From Paenibacillus mesophilus (GTDB lineage: Bacteria; Bacillota; Bacilli; Paenibacillales; NBRC-103111), in the NCBI RefSeq assembly GCF_005938385.1, contig NZ_VCRA01000001.1, forward strand, positions 371,146 to 435,145: 64,000 bases of DNA, read 5' to 3'. The notes under the pieces are model-generated. The model was given only the letters and a program-made list of their open reading frames with translations. It searched no databases and was not told the origin of the DNA. Shown piece after piece: positions 44,905 through 53,845 of this stretch (position 1 is its first letter; each line of letters opens with the position of its first letter). A program made the position numbers and the translations under genes.

Positions 44905-44946
44905 GACGAAAAAGCCGATGCATCATTAAGGGCAGCATCCGGCTTT
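44905..44946 (-). terminator. Terminator of the FAD oxidoreductase gene
   Basis: Minus strand: AAAGCCGGATGC / GCATCGGCTTT stem (one bulge) with a 13-nt loop, then TTCG. It separates the FAD gene from araC. Confidence 0.6.
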
Positions 44947-44972
44947 ATTGGTCGATATGTTCTTCCAGGAGC

Positions 44973-46262
44973 TTATACGTCCAGCTTGGCGCCGTTGCGC
45001 TCCACCGTTCGCCGCACCAGCAGAGGGTCAATCTCACGGGGATCACAATCCATTTCGATGCTCAAACTTGCCGCAATACCGGCGGCTTGCCCCATCATCG
45101 CGCATGTTGTCATCACGCGTGCGGACGATAGCGCCAACTGTTCGGCTGACATGCATCTGCCTGCAATCATCATATTGCGGGCATCCTTTGCAATCAGACA
45201 GCGGAGCGGAATTTGATAAGGCGGGACTTTCAGGTCGTGGTGTCCGAGCATGTACGTTCTTTTGTCATCGTCGGGTTTGTGGGCATCCAAATAATAGACG
45301 CCTCTCGCTATCGCATCGTCGAACTTGCGTCCCGCTCGTAAATCTTCAAGAGCCAGCACGTAATCGCCGACTACCCTTCTGCCTTCCCGTATACCAATTT
45401 GCGGCGAGCAGTAATCCAGCAGCCATTTCCTTTTCTCAACCTTCTGATAGTAATCGAGCACCTCCATCATTCTGCGCCGGGCGCGAATTTCGGCTGCCGT
45501 CATGCTTTCCGTATCGGTCGCATCGAACATCGGAATTTTGACTTTAATCGCATTGCCTCTAGGGCCGTTCGGCCAAATGCTCGTCATAGGCAAGTCGGCC
45601 TTGTCCCGAATCGCCTCGAACCGGCCTTCGGGTACTTCCTCGCGGGCATGTTCGTCCTCGGCATGACGAATAAAAAACATCATCGACATCGGCAGCTGAA
45701 CCTGATCTTCCGAACGGCCCTTCAGTGTGGAGAAGCCCGCCATATGGGCTACTTGAGCCTCACCCGTGCAATCGATGTATATCTTCGCCCGAAGCGCCTC
45801 CGGCCCGGTTTTGCCGCAGACGATGCATTCCTTGATTACCCCGTCGTCATTAACCGACACATCGACAAACTGAGTATGCAGCAGCAGCTTCACCTTGTGG
45901 CGGAGCAGCATTTCCTGGAGCACGACCGCCAGTATCGTATGATTGAACAACCGGTGATCCGCCTTCGGATACGGAACATACGGGGCGACCGCATGATACT
46001 TCTCCAAATCGGCGATCATTTCGTCGAATACTTGTCCTTGCCCTGCCGTTTCACCGCAAAACGCCCCGACTCCCCCTGTAGTCGCATTGCCTCCGACTAC
46101 GGCAAACCGTTCGATCAGTATAACCTTCGCCCCGGTGCGCGCTGCCGATACAGCCGCAGTCACACCCGCCATTCCGCCGCCAATGACGGCTATTTCGGCC
46201 TCGTATCGGAGCGGTACTTTACGGTTCCAGTATACTTGTTCAGGCGCAATGGATGCTCCCAT
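44973..46262 (-). CDS. FAD-dependent oxidoreductase (FAD_oxidored family)
   Basis: 429 residues from the ATG at 46262 after GAGGTGGAG. Near-N-terminal FAD motif EAEIAVIGGGMAGVTAAVSA with intact GxGxxG, then GAKVILIERFAVVGGNATTG. Cytoplasmic (no signal or membrane segment), unlike its relative at 3405-5360. C-terminal family phrases: MLGHHDLKVPPYQIPLRCL and MIAGRCMSAEQLALSSARVM. The family is often found with sugar-uptake genes; the substrate is unknown. Its promoter has the AraC-type repeat shared with the solute-binding protein gene. Confidence 0.85.
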   Translation of the reverse strand: MGASIAPEQVYWNRKVPLRYEAEIAVIGGGMAGVTAAVSAARTGAKVILIERFAVVGGNATTGGVGAFCGETAGQGQVFDEMIADLEKYHAVAPYVPYPKADHRLFNHTILAVVLQEMLLRHKVKLLLHTQFVDVSVNDDGVIKECIVCGKTGPEALRAKIYIDCTGEAQVAHMAGFSTLKGRSEDQVQLPMSMMFFIRHAEDEHAREEVPEGRFEAIRDKADLPMTSIWPNGPRGNAIKVKIPMFDATDTESMTAAEIRARRRMMEVLDYYQKVEKRKWLLDYCSPQIGIREGRRVVGDYVLALEDLRAGRKFDDAIARGVYYLDAHKPDDDKRTYMLGHHDLKVPPYQIPLRCLIAKDARNMMIAGRCMSAEQLALSSARVMTTCAMMGQAAGIAASLSIEMDCDPREIDPLLVRRTVERNGAKLDV

Positions 46263-46331
46263 TCGGACTCCACCTCTTCCCCGGATGCATCGCAATCCGT
46301 TTCACGTTGCCCGCTCGGACCTCGCAAAGTA

Positions 46332-46394
46332 AGTATAACCCGTCGCTTCGGTTCGCCGAATGGAGCATATGATCCATTGGATGGACGATATTGT
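46332..46394 (-). promoter_or_regulatory. AraC-type operator and promoter of the FAD oxidoreductase gene
   Basis: Half-sites GAGCATATGAT (46363-46373) and GACGATATTGT (46384-46394) are 21 bp apart. On the minus strand follow TTCGGC (46355-46360), 17 bp, and TATACT (46332-46337). Every distance is the same as in the module at 43889-43951. Confidence 0.75.
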
Positions 46395-46417
46395 GGTGTC
46401 CGGTCCCGCTTTAACGC

Positions 46418-46448
46418 CAAAAACACCGCACGTCGTCGTGTGCGGTGT
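46418..46448 (-). terminator. Terminator of thrB
   Basis: Minus strand: ACACCGCAC / GTGCGGTGT 9-bp stem followed by TTTTTGG. It ends the pheB-hom-thrC-thrB unit before the inserted genes. Confidence 0.85.
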
Positions 46449-46520
46449 TGTCTTTTGGCGGGAACCGGCGCCGTATATACTGCAGCCGGATTATGCCGCC
46501 CGGCTTGGCTAGCCGTCGGC

Positions 46521-47528
46521 TTACGTCCGCACATTGCCCTTTACATTATCTATCAAGGATACTCCCGGATCGAAGTGCGTCAGCACCGTCGCTCCCTCCG
46601 CGCTGACTTGCAGCCACATCGTATCCGCCTCGATCCCTTGGCCGCGCAGCGTATCGAGCAGAAACCGCTCCAGCTCCGCTCCGCGGCCTTCCTTCCGATT
46701 TACAAGAGCGAGCAGCGTCGGACCGGCTCCGCTAAGGGCGACGCCTAACGCACCGTGCTCCTCCGCCCGCTGCAGGATGTCGGTCATGCCCGGGATCAGG
46801 GGAGCCCGGTACGGCTGGTGAATCGCATCCTTCATCGCATGGCGGATCATATCGTAGCGGCCGGTACAGAAAGCGGCGACGAGCAGCGAGGCGTGCCCGA
46901 TGTTGAACACCGCGTCCTTCATCGGCACTTGCTCCGGCAGCACGTGGCGCGCTTTCTCTGTGGCCAGCTCGAAACGTGGAATCGCTACGAGTATGTCGAG
47001 CCGGTCATCCGGAACGATGCGCAGATGCTCCGCCCGCTCCCCGTCCCAGAAGGCGACGGTCAGCCCGCCGAACAGCGAAGCGCTGACGTTGTCGGGATGC
47101 TTCTCCAGCGCGGACGCCATCTGGAACAGCTCATGGGACGACAGCTTATTGCCGATCAGTGCGTTCGCGGCAACAAGCGCGCCGACGATGGCCGAAGCGC
47201 TGCTGCCGAGGCCGCGCGTCAGCGGGATATCGCTGTACATGGCGATATCGAGCTCGGGATGGGACACCCCCGCCTTGTCGAACACTTGCTGCGCCACTTT
47301 GTAGATGAGATTCGACTTGTCCGTCGGCACTCCGCTCATTTGATCGCCGTATAGCCGGATTTCGGTAGCCGGGGCGATCCCCATCTCGATCCAGGCGTAC
47401 AAATTCAAAGCCATGCCAAGCGCGTCGAACCCCGGTCCCAAGTTGGCCGTGCTGGCCGGCACCTTCACGTACACTTTCGGACTGCCCGACACGCTCGCGT
47501 GTCCGCTTCCGCTACCCGGCAAACTCAT
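46521..47528 (-). CDS. thrB: Homoserine kinase
   Basis: 335 residues. GHMP kinase that phosphorylates homoserine. [24 protein letters not shown] at the N-terminus and the ATP loop [17 protein letters not shown] are typical; C-terminal [14 protein letters not shown]. The start overlaps thrC by 4 bp. Confidence 0.96.
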   Translation of the reverse strand: MSLPGSGSGHASVSGSPKVYVKVPASTANLGPGFDALGMALNLYAWIEMGIAPATEIRLYGDQMSGVPTDKSNLIYKVAQQVFDKAGVSHPELDIAMYSDIPLTRGLGSSASAIVGALVAANALIGNKLSSHELFQMASALEKHPDNVSASLFGGLTVAFWDGERAEHLRIVPDDRLDILVAIPRFELATEKARHVLPEQVPMKDAVFNIGHASLLVAAFCTGRYDMIRHAMKDAIHQPYRAPLIPGMTDILQRAEEHGALGVALSGAGPTLLALVNRKEGRGAELERFLLDTLRGQGIEADTMWLQVSAEGATVLTHFDPGVSLIDNVKGNVRT

Positions 47529-48595
47529 GCGCCTGCGCCCTCCAGCTTGCGGATCGCGTCCATAACCGCCGCTTCCGAGTCTTGTACGACGAGCGGATCG
47601 CCGCCGACGCTTTTGATCGCGATATTCGGGTCTTTCAAGCCGTGGCCGGTCAGAACGCAGACCACTTTCTCGCCGCCTTTGAAATACCTTTCCTTGTTCA
47701 GCTTCATGACGCCCGCGATCGAAGCGGCCGATGCCGGTTCGGCGAAGATGCCTTCTTTGGCCGCGATCGTCCGGTACGCGTGAAGAATTTCGTCGTCCGT
47801 CACATAGTTGATCTGGCCGCCGGATTCTTTGGCCGCGTTTACCGCCAAATCCCAGCTGGCCGGGTTGCCGATCCGGATCGCCGTCGCGACCGTCTCCGGA
47901 TTCGGAATCGGCTCGCCTTTGACGATCGCCATCGCGCCTTCCGCCTCGAAGCCGATCATTTTCGGCAGCGACGATATTTTGCCGAGCGCGTTATATTCCT
48001 TGAATCCTTTCCAATAAGCGGAAATGTTGCCCGCGTTGCCGACCGGAATGGCCAAGTAGTCCGGAGCTTGACCTAACTGGTCCGCCACTTCGAAGGCGGC
48101 CGTCTTCTGCCCTTCCAGCCGGTACGGATTGACCGAGTTGACGAGCGTAATCGGATGCTTCGCCGTAATCTCGCGGACGATCTCGAGCGCGCGGTCGAAG
48201 TTGCCTTCGATGGCGATCACTTTCGCTCCGTAGATGATAGCCTGCGCCAGCTTGCCGAGTGCGATATTGTTGTTTGGAATCAAGACGATGCAGTTCAGAT
48301 TGCCGCGAGCCGCGTAGGCCGCCGCCGCTGCCGAAGTATTGCCGGTGGAAGCGCACATGATCGTGCGGCTGCCTTCCTCCATCGCTTTGGCGACGGCCAT
48401 GACCATGCCGCGGTCTTTGAACGAGCCGGTCGGGTTCAATCCTTCATATTTGAAATACACGTCCAGATTCAGTTCGTCGGACAGCTTCTCCGCGCGTACG
48501 AGCGGTGTGTTGCCTTCCTGCAGCGTCAGCATCGGCGTCTTGTCCGTTACGGGCAAATATTGTTTGTATGTGTGCAGCAATCCCATGTATCTCAT
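47525..48595 (-). CDS. thrC: Threonine synthase
   Basis: 356 residues. PLP enzyme making threonine from O-phosphohomoserine. The PLP lysine lies in [12 protein letters not shown]; phosphate-binding loop [28 protein letters not shown]. In the middle of the hom-thrC-thrB unit. Confidence 0.97.
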   Translation of the reverse strand: MRYMGLLHTYKQYLPVTDKTPMLTLQEGNTPLVRAEKLSDELNLDVYFKYEGLNPTGSFKDRGMVMAVAKAMEEGSRTIMCASTGNTSAAAAAYAARGNLNCIVLIPNNNIALGKLAQAIIYGAKVIAIEGNFDRALEIVREITAKHPITLVNSVNPYRLEGQKTAAFEVADQLGQAPDYLAIPVGNAGNISAYWKGFKEYNALGKISSLPKMIGFEAEGAMAIVKGEPIPNPETVATAIRIGNPASWDLAVNAAKESGGQINYVTDDEILHAYRTIAAKEGIFAEPASAASIAGVMKLNKERYFKGGEKVVCVLTGHGLKDPNIAIKSVGGDPLVVQDSEAAVMDAIRKLEGAGA

Positions 48596-48637
48596 GTCGC
48601 TGGAGACTCCTTTATGGTTCGAATTTGGTGTTTATCT

Positions 48638-48712
48638 TCAACGCGATATACGCTCCCGAGCGTTTATCGCAATCAGCCCTCAACGCGATATACGCTCTTG
48701 ATCGTTTGAATC
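48638..48712. repeat. 42-bp tandem duplication at the hom 3' end
   Basis: TCAACGCGATATACGCTC occurs at 48638-48655 and again at 48680-48697, period 42 bp, with similar sequence after each copy (GA/CGTTT). The second copy is the end of the hom coding sequence; the first lies in the hom-thrC gap. Confidence 0.75.
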
Positions 48713-49959
48713 ACATCAAGCGATTCGAACTCCGCCAAAACCCGGTTCATGCTCGCGAGGTTTGCATCGTGCGTGACGATGACGATTTCCGCCTCGGCGA
48801 TCGATTTGTTCGGCTGCTGCACGACCGATTCGAGACTGACCTCGCATTCGGCGAATACTTGCGTAATTTTCGCGAGCACGCCCGCCTTGTCCAGAACATG
48901 CAGCCGGACGAAATATTTGGAGGCGATCTGATCCGCCGTCTTCATCTTCTTCTCTTTGTACGGCACGAACATTTTGCGGCCGTTGACGCCCAGCTTCAAG
49001 TTTTTGACGACGGCCACCAAGTCCGCCACGACCGAAGTTGCCGTCGGCATCTCGCCCGCTCCCGGACCGTAGAACATCGTCTCGCCTACCGCTTCGCCAT
49101 ATACGTATACCGCGTTGAAAACGCCGTTGACCGCAGCGAGCGGATGCGTCGTCTTCACCATCGTTGGCTGCACACCGACGCTGATCATGTCGTCCTGGCG
49201 TTCCGCAATGCCGAGCAGCTTCACCTCGTAGCCGAGCCGCTTGCCGTACAAAATATCTTCCTTCGATACTTGGGAAATGCCTTTCACCTGAACGTCGCCG
49301 AGCCCTAGGCTCGTATGGAAGCCGAGCGTGCCGAGAATCGCCATTTTGCGGGCGGCGTCCAGTCCTTCCACGTCGGAGGTCGGATCGGATTCGGCGTAGC
49401 CGAGATCCTGCGCTTCCTTCAGCACATCTTCGTAGGAAGCTCCCTCTTGGCTCATTTTCGTCAAAATGTAGTTCGTCGTTCCGTTGACGATCCCCATAAT
49501 TTTCGTAATTCTGTCGGACGAAAATCCTTCGATCAGCGTACGGATAATCGGAATGCCTCCGGCAACGCTCGCCTCGTAGAACACGTCGCAATGCTTCTCG
49601 GCCGCCTTGGCCAATATTTCCGCGCCGTGCAGCGCCATCAAATCTTTGTTCGCCGTCACGATATGCTTGCCGTTCTCGAGAGCGGCCAGCATGTACGTTT
49701 TGGCCGGCTCGATGCCGCCCATGACCTCGACCACGACGTTAATCGCCGGATCGTTTACAATGTCCCAGGCGTTCTCGGTGAGACGGTCCGCGTCTACCGC
49801 ATAGCGGCGCGATTTATCCTTATTCTGCACAAGCACTTTCTCGATGCGGATCGGCGATCCCACCTGCTTCTGCAAATCGTCCTGATGTCCTTCCACGATG
49901 CGCAGCACGCCGGTTCCGACCGTGCCCATCCCGAGCAGCCCCACTTTGATTGGTTCCAT
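48673..49959 (-). CDS. hom: Homoserine dehydrogenase
   Basis: 428 residues, monofunctional type. NAD(P) motif VGLLGMGTVGTGVLRIV, catalytic region GIVNGTTNYILTKM followed by LGYAESDPTSDVEGLDAARK, and C-terminal ACT domain (VLDKAGVLAKITQVFAECEVS). It converts aspartate semialdehyde to homoserine. Follows pheB by 53 bp. Confidence 0.97.
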   Translation of the reverse strand: MEPIKVGLLGMGTVGTGVLRIVEGHQDDLQKQVGSPIRIEKVLVQNKDKSRRYAVDADRLTENAWDIVNDPAINVVVEVMGGIEPAKTYMLAALENGKHIVTANKDLMALHGAEILAKAAEKHCDVFYEASVAGGIPIIRTLIEGFSSDRITKIMGIVNGTTNYILTKMSQEGASYEDVLKEAQDLGYAESDPTSDVEGLDAARKMAILGTLGFHTSLGLGDVQVKGISQVSKEDILYGKRLGYEVKLLGIAERQDDMISVGVQPTMVKTTHPLAAVNGVFNAVYVYGEAVGETMFYGPGAGEMPTATSVVADLVAVVKNLKLGVNGRKMFVPYKEKKMKTADQIASKYFVRLHVLDKAGVLAKITQVFAECEVSLESVVQQPNKSIAEAEIVIVTHDANLASMNRVLAEFESLDVIQTIKSVYRVEG

Positions 49960-50012
49960 CGTTTCTCTCCTCCTGATCTGTAGCTCTGTTTAGTATGCTA
50001 TGCGAATACGCC

Positions 50013-50495
50013 TTATGAGCCTTGTCCTATTATGGACGCTTTCCGGACGCCGTCCTGGTGACGAATGACATCCATAAGCCGAGCTGCATTGCTCGCACCC
50101 ATATGCGTGGTGTCGACCGAAAGCACGACGTTGGCCATTCCTTGCAGAGGGATCGTCTGGTGAATCGTCAGCACGTTGCCTTCCAAACCGGCAATGACGG
50201 CCAGCACCCGCGACAATATGCCGGAACGATGCTCCAAATCCATCGATAAGGTGACGAGCCGCTCCCGCTCCAGCTTGTTCAGCGGATGAATGCCGTCTTT
50301 GTACTTATAGAAAGCGCTCCGGCTGATGCCGACCGCCTCGACCGCCTCGTGAACGGTCTTAGCTTCCCCTCTGGCTAGCAGCTCCTTCGCCTGCATCGTC
50401 TTCACGACCGCCTCCGGCAAAATATCCTCACGGACCAAAAAATAACGTTCCGTGCCGTTTTCCTTGGAATCGTTCACGCTCGTGTCGTGTTCCAC
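50013..50495 (-). CDS. pheB: ACT-domain protein PheB
   Basis: 160 residues. A short helix-turn-helix-like segment (about 40-60, TVHEAVEAVGISRSAFYKYK) is followed by an ACT domain (about 78-155, LEHRSGILSRVLAVIAGLEGNVLTIHQTI). Matches the PheB family encoded next to obg/hom/pheA; its role in aromatic acid metabolism is regulatory and not well proven. Confidence 0.9.
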   Translation of the reverse strand: MEHDTSVNDSKENGTERYFLVREDILPEAVVKTMQAKELLARGEAKTVHEAVEAVGISRSAFYKYKDGIHPLNKLERERLVTLSMDLEHRSGILSRVLAVIAGLEGNVLTIHQTIPLQGMANVVLSVDTTHMGASNAARLMDVIRHQDGVRKASIIGQGS

Positions 50496-50690
50496 AGGCG
50501 ATTCGTCCTCTCCGTAAAGACTGTTGTTTCTACATAGTGGACATTATACCGAAATCGCAGCGATGCGGCAATAGGCAAGATGAAAAACTTTCACGCCGGC
50601 CGCCGGTTGCGGCTCGAACCCGGTCGTGCTAAGATGTTTAGCATGATCGAAGAGGCGCCGCCGCCCTCTTCGCCAGTGGAGGAAACGACC

Positions 50691-51191
50691 ATGAAATGCC
50701 GCATGATGGCCGCCGCCATGCTGTTTCACGGCGACGAGCTGCTGATGATGAAGCGCTCGATGAAGCGTACGTTGAACCCCGGGATGTGGGCCGCTGTAGG
50801 CGGGCATTTGGAGCCCGACGAGCTGAGCCGTCCCCGCGATGCGTGTTTGCGCGAAATATACGAGGAGACCGGCTTTGCCTCGGACGATATCAAAGAGCTG
50901 ACGCTGCGCTATATTTTGCTCCGCAACAAGGATGGGGAGCTGCGCCAGCAGTTTATTTACAGCGGCATCGCGACTCGAAAGGACTTCGTCGATTCCGACG
51001 AAGGCAAGCTGTATTGGATCCCCGTCGCCGAAGTGCTGGACCGCGAAATCCCTTATATTTTCCGGATGACGCTGGAGCATTATTTCCGCGAAGGACCGCG
51101 CGAGCATGCCTGGGCCGGCATTGCCAGCCTCGACCCTTCGACCGATCGGCCGCGCGTCGACTGGCTGCCGCTTACCGATCCTAATTATTAA
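50691..51191 (+). CDS. NUDIX hydrolase
   Basis: 166 residues from the ATG at 50691, 8 bases after AGTGGAGG; an upstream in-frame ATG at 50580 lacks a site. Nudix box GGHLEPDELSRPRDACLREIYEETGF (about residues 38-63), with the REIYEE core intact. It hydrolyses a nucleoside diphosphate derivative, possibly 8-oxo-dGTP (MutT type); the substrate is open. It is the only plus-strand gene between 30401 and the window end. Confidence 0.85.
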   Translation: MKCRMMAAAMLFHGDELLMMKRSMKRTLNPGMWAAVGGHLEPDELSRPRDACLREIYEETGFASDDIKELTLRYILLRNKDGELRQQFIYSGIATRKDFVDSDEGKLYWIPVAEVLDREIPYIFRMTLEHYFREGPREHAWAGIASLDPSTDRPRVDWLPLTDPNY

Positions 51192-51205
51192 CGCTGCTTT
51201 CCAGG

Positions 51206-51403
51206 AATAAGAGCTGCTTGCAGCTCTTATTATGAGGATATTACCATTTTCGTACGAAATAGATGCTTATGTCCGTGAAGACATACGGAATAACTGTAAA
51301 TTCAGTGAATTTACAGGGTGAGTGGTTTGCAGCCGCTATTTGGATAGCTGCCGGCTTTTTGTACCCGGTATGCTCCAAATAAGAGCTGCAAACCACTCTT
51401 ATT
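51206..51403. repeat. Dispersed paired-hairpin repeat, copy 2
   Basis: The first hairpin (51206-51231) is a perfect 12-bp inverted repeat of AATAAGAGCTGC with a 2-bp centre; it lies 15 bp after the NUDIX stop. The second (51378-51403) begins AATAAGAGCTGC and ends ACTCTTATT. Between them are TATGTC/GACATA (51268-51285) and the perfect CTGTAAATTC/GAATTTACAG (51294-51316). Related to 3106-3243. The whole 51192-51458 gap has no gene. Confidence 0.65.
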
Positions 51404-51458
51404 TTGCCAAGAAAGCCCTAAGCGGCTGCAAGAAGAGGTGCAAGCATCCCTTATTGGC

Positions 51459-52628
51459 TCATTTGTAAGTTAAGATCGTTTGGACGATGATGTTCGAAGC
51501 GGTCGCCACCTCGTCGAGATCGACCCACTCGTCCTTCGTATGCGCCTGCTCCAAATTTCCCGGGCCGAAAACGACCGCCGGAACCCCTACACGAACCAGC
51601 TTGCTTGCGTCGCTGCCGTACGTGGCCCCGATTATCCGTCTCCCGTCGGCGCGCTCATCTCTCGAACGCTGCAAACAACCTACGATCGGCTCGTCTACCT
51701 TGACCTCCATCGCATAGTCGATCAGGAAAGGCTCCCTTACGACATACCGTACGCCGGGAACGGACGACTGCAGCGGCTCCACCCGCTCCTTCATGTTCCG
51801 CCACACTTCCATCGGCTCCTCGCCTGGAACGGTTCGCCTGTCGATCATGATCCGGCACGATTCCGGCACCGTGTTCGGAGCGATGCCTCCCTGGATCATG
51901 CTGACGCAATGGGTAGGACTTCCGACAAGCGGATGAGCCGCTTTCGGGTAATGCAGCTCCGCTTCCCGCTTCAGATAATCGATCGCCTCAAGCATCCCTT
52001 CGATCGCATTGGCGCCCAGATGGGGGGTGGAGCTGTGGCAGGCGATTCCTACCGCATCGATATGGAAGCGGACGCACCCTTTGTGCGCGACGATGATATC
52101 GAGCCGAGTCGGCTCGCCTACGATGGCGGCATCGTACCGGAGCCGCCCGGCCGCAATTTCGTCCGCAACCGCCGTCACCCCTTTGTAAGTAATCTCTTCG
52201 TCGACGACAGCCGCCAAATGAACGCTGACCGGGGGGACGATGCCGCGTGTCGCCAAAGTTTCGATCGCGACAAGCATCGACGCAAGCGACGCTTTCGTGT
52301 CGCAAGCCCCTCTCCCGTAAAGACGTCCGTCGCGAATATCCGCTCCGAACGGATCGATCGTCATTCCTTCCGTTTGAACCGTATCCATATGAGCTTCCAG
52401 CAGTAAAGCCCCCGGGCCCGATCCGGGCAATATCCCGATCACGTTCCTCCTGCCGGGTTCCACCTGCTGCTCGATCCGCTCCAGTCCGAGCCTTTGGAAG
52501 AAGCGGGACACGTAGTCGGCGACGCCTTCCTCCCCCATGCCGCCGGGGAAGCCCGGATTCACGCTGGGGATGGACACCAGCTGCCCCAGCACCTCGGCAA
52601 TCCGATCTTTATTTACGTTCATGCCCAT
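51459..52628 (-). CDS. M20-family metallopeptidase (ArgE/DapE type)
   Basis: 389 residues. All M20 metal and catalytic positions are visible: LLEAHMDTVQ (His, Asp), GRGACDTKASLA (Asp), VVDEEITYKG (Glu pair), GEPTRLD and the C-terminal FGPGNLEQAHTKDEWV (His). Such enzymes cleave N-acyl amino acids or small peptides. It follows the D-threonine-aldolase-like gene by 21 bp and is probably co-transcribed, suggesting processing of modified or D-amino acids. Confidence 0.88.
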   Translation of the reverse strand: MGMNVNKDRIAEVLGQLVSIPSVNPGFPGGMGEEGVADYVSRFFQRLGLERIEQQVEPGRRNVIGILPGSGPGALLLEAHMDTVQTEGMTIDPFGADIRDGRLYGRGACDTKASLASMLVAIETLATRGIVPPVSVHLAAVVDEEITYKGVTAVADEIAAGRLRYDAAIVGEPTRLDIIVAHKGCVRFHIDAVGIACHSSTPHLGANAIEGMLEAIDYLKREAELHYPKAAHPLVGSPTHCVSMIQGGIAPNTVPESCRIMIDRRTVPGEEPMEVWRNMKERVEPLQSSVPGVRYVVREPFLIDYAMEVKVDEPIVGCLQRSRDERADGRRIIGATYGSDASKLVRVGVPAVVFGPGNLEQAHTKDEWVDLDEVATASNIIVQTILTYK

Positions 52629-52649
52629 AATCTCGCCTCCGAAATGCGA

Positions 52650-53741
52650 TCAATAATTGCAGCCGCGCGCATCGATCGGGATCGCCCCGACGATTTGCCC
52701 ATTGCGTATGCCGGTAACTACGGGAGCCAAATTCGGAACGACGCACGAATGATTCGGGATGATTTCGATACGGTCTCCGACCTGCAGCCGTACCGTTGCG
52801 GGATCGTATTCCAGGAATCCGTGCTCTTCGTTCAGGCCGACGATCCGGATATCCGGCCTGCCGACTACGCAGCCGAATCCTTCCCGCCTATGCGCCTTGT
52901 CGCTCGTCAGCGTTTTCGTCCCCGCATCGATCGTCGCCTTGCCCGGGAGCGGCGCGCTTACGACGGTGGCGATCACCCGCAAGGCGCAGTCCCGTTCCTC
53001 AGCAAGTCCGAGCCCGATACCGGACGCATCGAAGAAAATATAGTTGCCGGCGCGAACTTCCGTTACCCTGTCCAAATGCTCCGCCATTAGGGCGGCGGGC
53101 GAACTGCCCGAGCTGACGATTTCGATGTCGAAGCCGTCGCTTCGCAGAAGCTCCGCCGTAGCGCGCACGACACTCGCCTCGCGTTTTGCCGCTTCGACAA
53201 GTTCCGGCCCGTTCGGATGACGATAGATCGTGCCGAAGTATCCCATAATCCCGCGAATGCGCAATCCCGGCAAGCCGCGAATGGAGCGCGCGAAGTCGAG
53301 GGCATCTTGTCCCGGCTGTACGCCGCCACGATGAAGTCCTCCGTCGATCTCGATCAGAACGTCAACGGGCTTCTGCATCCTCATGCCCACTTCGGATAAC
53401 CCCTCGGCTACGGCCAAACTGTCCACCGTAGCGACCATACGTGCCTGCTCGTGCAGCCGGGCGAAGCGGTCCAGCTTGTCCCGCCCTACAATTGGATACG
53501 CGACCAATATGTCGTCAATGCCGCCCCGGACAAAAACTTCCGCCTCGGACAGCTTGGCCACCGTGATGCCGATAGCGCCGGCCTCCATCTGTTTGCGGGC
53601 CAAATCGACCGATTTGTGCGACTTGATATGCGGACGGTGACGAATACCGCGAGCGCGCAAAGCTGCCGCCATCCGACCGATGTTCGACTCCGCGATGTTC
53701 AAATCCACGATAACGGCCGGCGTTGCAAGTTGTTCGTACAT
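52650..53741 (-). CDS. D-threonine aldolase-like PLP enzyme (alanine racemase fold)
   Basis: 363 residues from the ATG at 53741 (AAGGTGAG upstream). N-terminal TPAVIVDLNIAESNIGRMA and the PLP lysine region RPHIKSHKSVDLARKQ show the alanine racemase N-terminal fold, followed by the D-ser dehydratase-like metal domain (GFGCVVGRPD, NHSCVVPNLAP, with His and Cys as metal ligands). Family reactions are D-threonine aldolase or D-serine dehydratase type. Paired with the M20 peptidase gene. Confidence 0.85.
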   Translation of the reverse strand: MYEQLATPAVIVDLNIAESNIGRMAAALRARGIRHRPHIKSHKSVDLARKQMEAGAIGITVAKLSEAEVFVRGGIDDILVAYPIVGRDKLDRFARLHEQARMVATVDSLAVAEGLSEVGMRMQKPVDVLIEIDGGLHRGGVQPGQDALDFARSIRGLPGLRIRGIMGYFGTIYRHPNGPELVEAAKREASVVRATAELLRSDGFDIEIVSSGSSPAALMAEHLDRVTEVRAGNYIFFDASGIGLGLAEERDCALRVIATVVSAPLPGKATIDAGTKTLTSDKAHRREGFGCVVGRPDIRIVGLNEEHGFLEYDPATVRLQVGDRIEIIPNHSCVVPNLAPVVTGIRNGQIVGAIPIDARGCNY

Positions 53742-53795
53742 TAGACTCACCTTCTTCTTCCCGGATAACGGGATGCTCGATTTCGCTTTCCGATC

Positions 53796-53839
53796 CAATA
53801 GAAAGATCCCGTCCACTCGGGTTGCAGTGAAGCGGGACC
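53796..53839 (-). terminator. Possible terminator after the esterase gene
   Basis: Minus strand: GGTCCCG / CGGGATC with inner CACT / AGTG, followed by TTTCTATTG. The T-run is weak. Confidence 0.4.
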
Positions 53840-53845
53840 GGCCGA

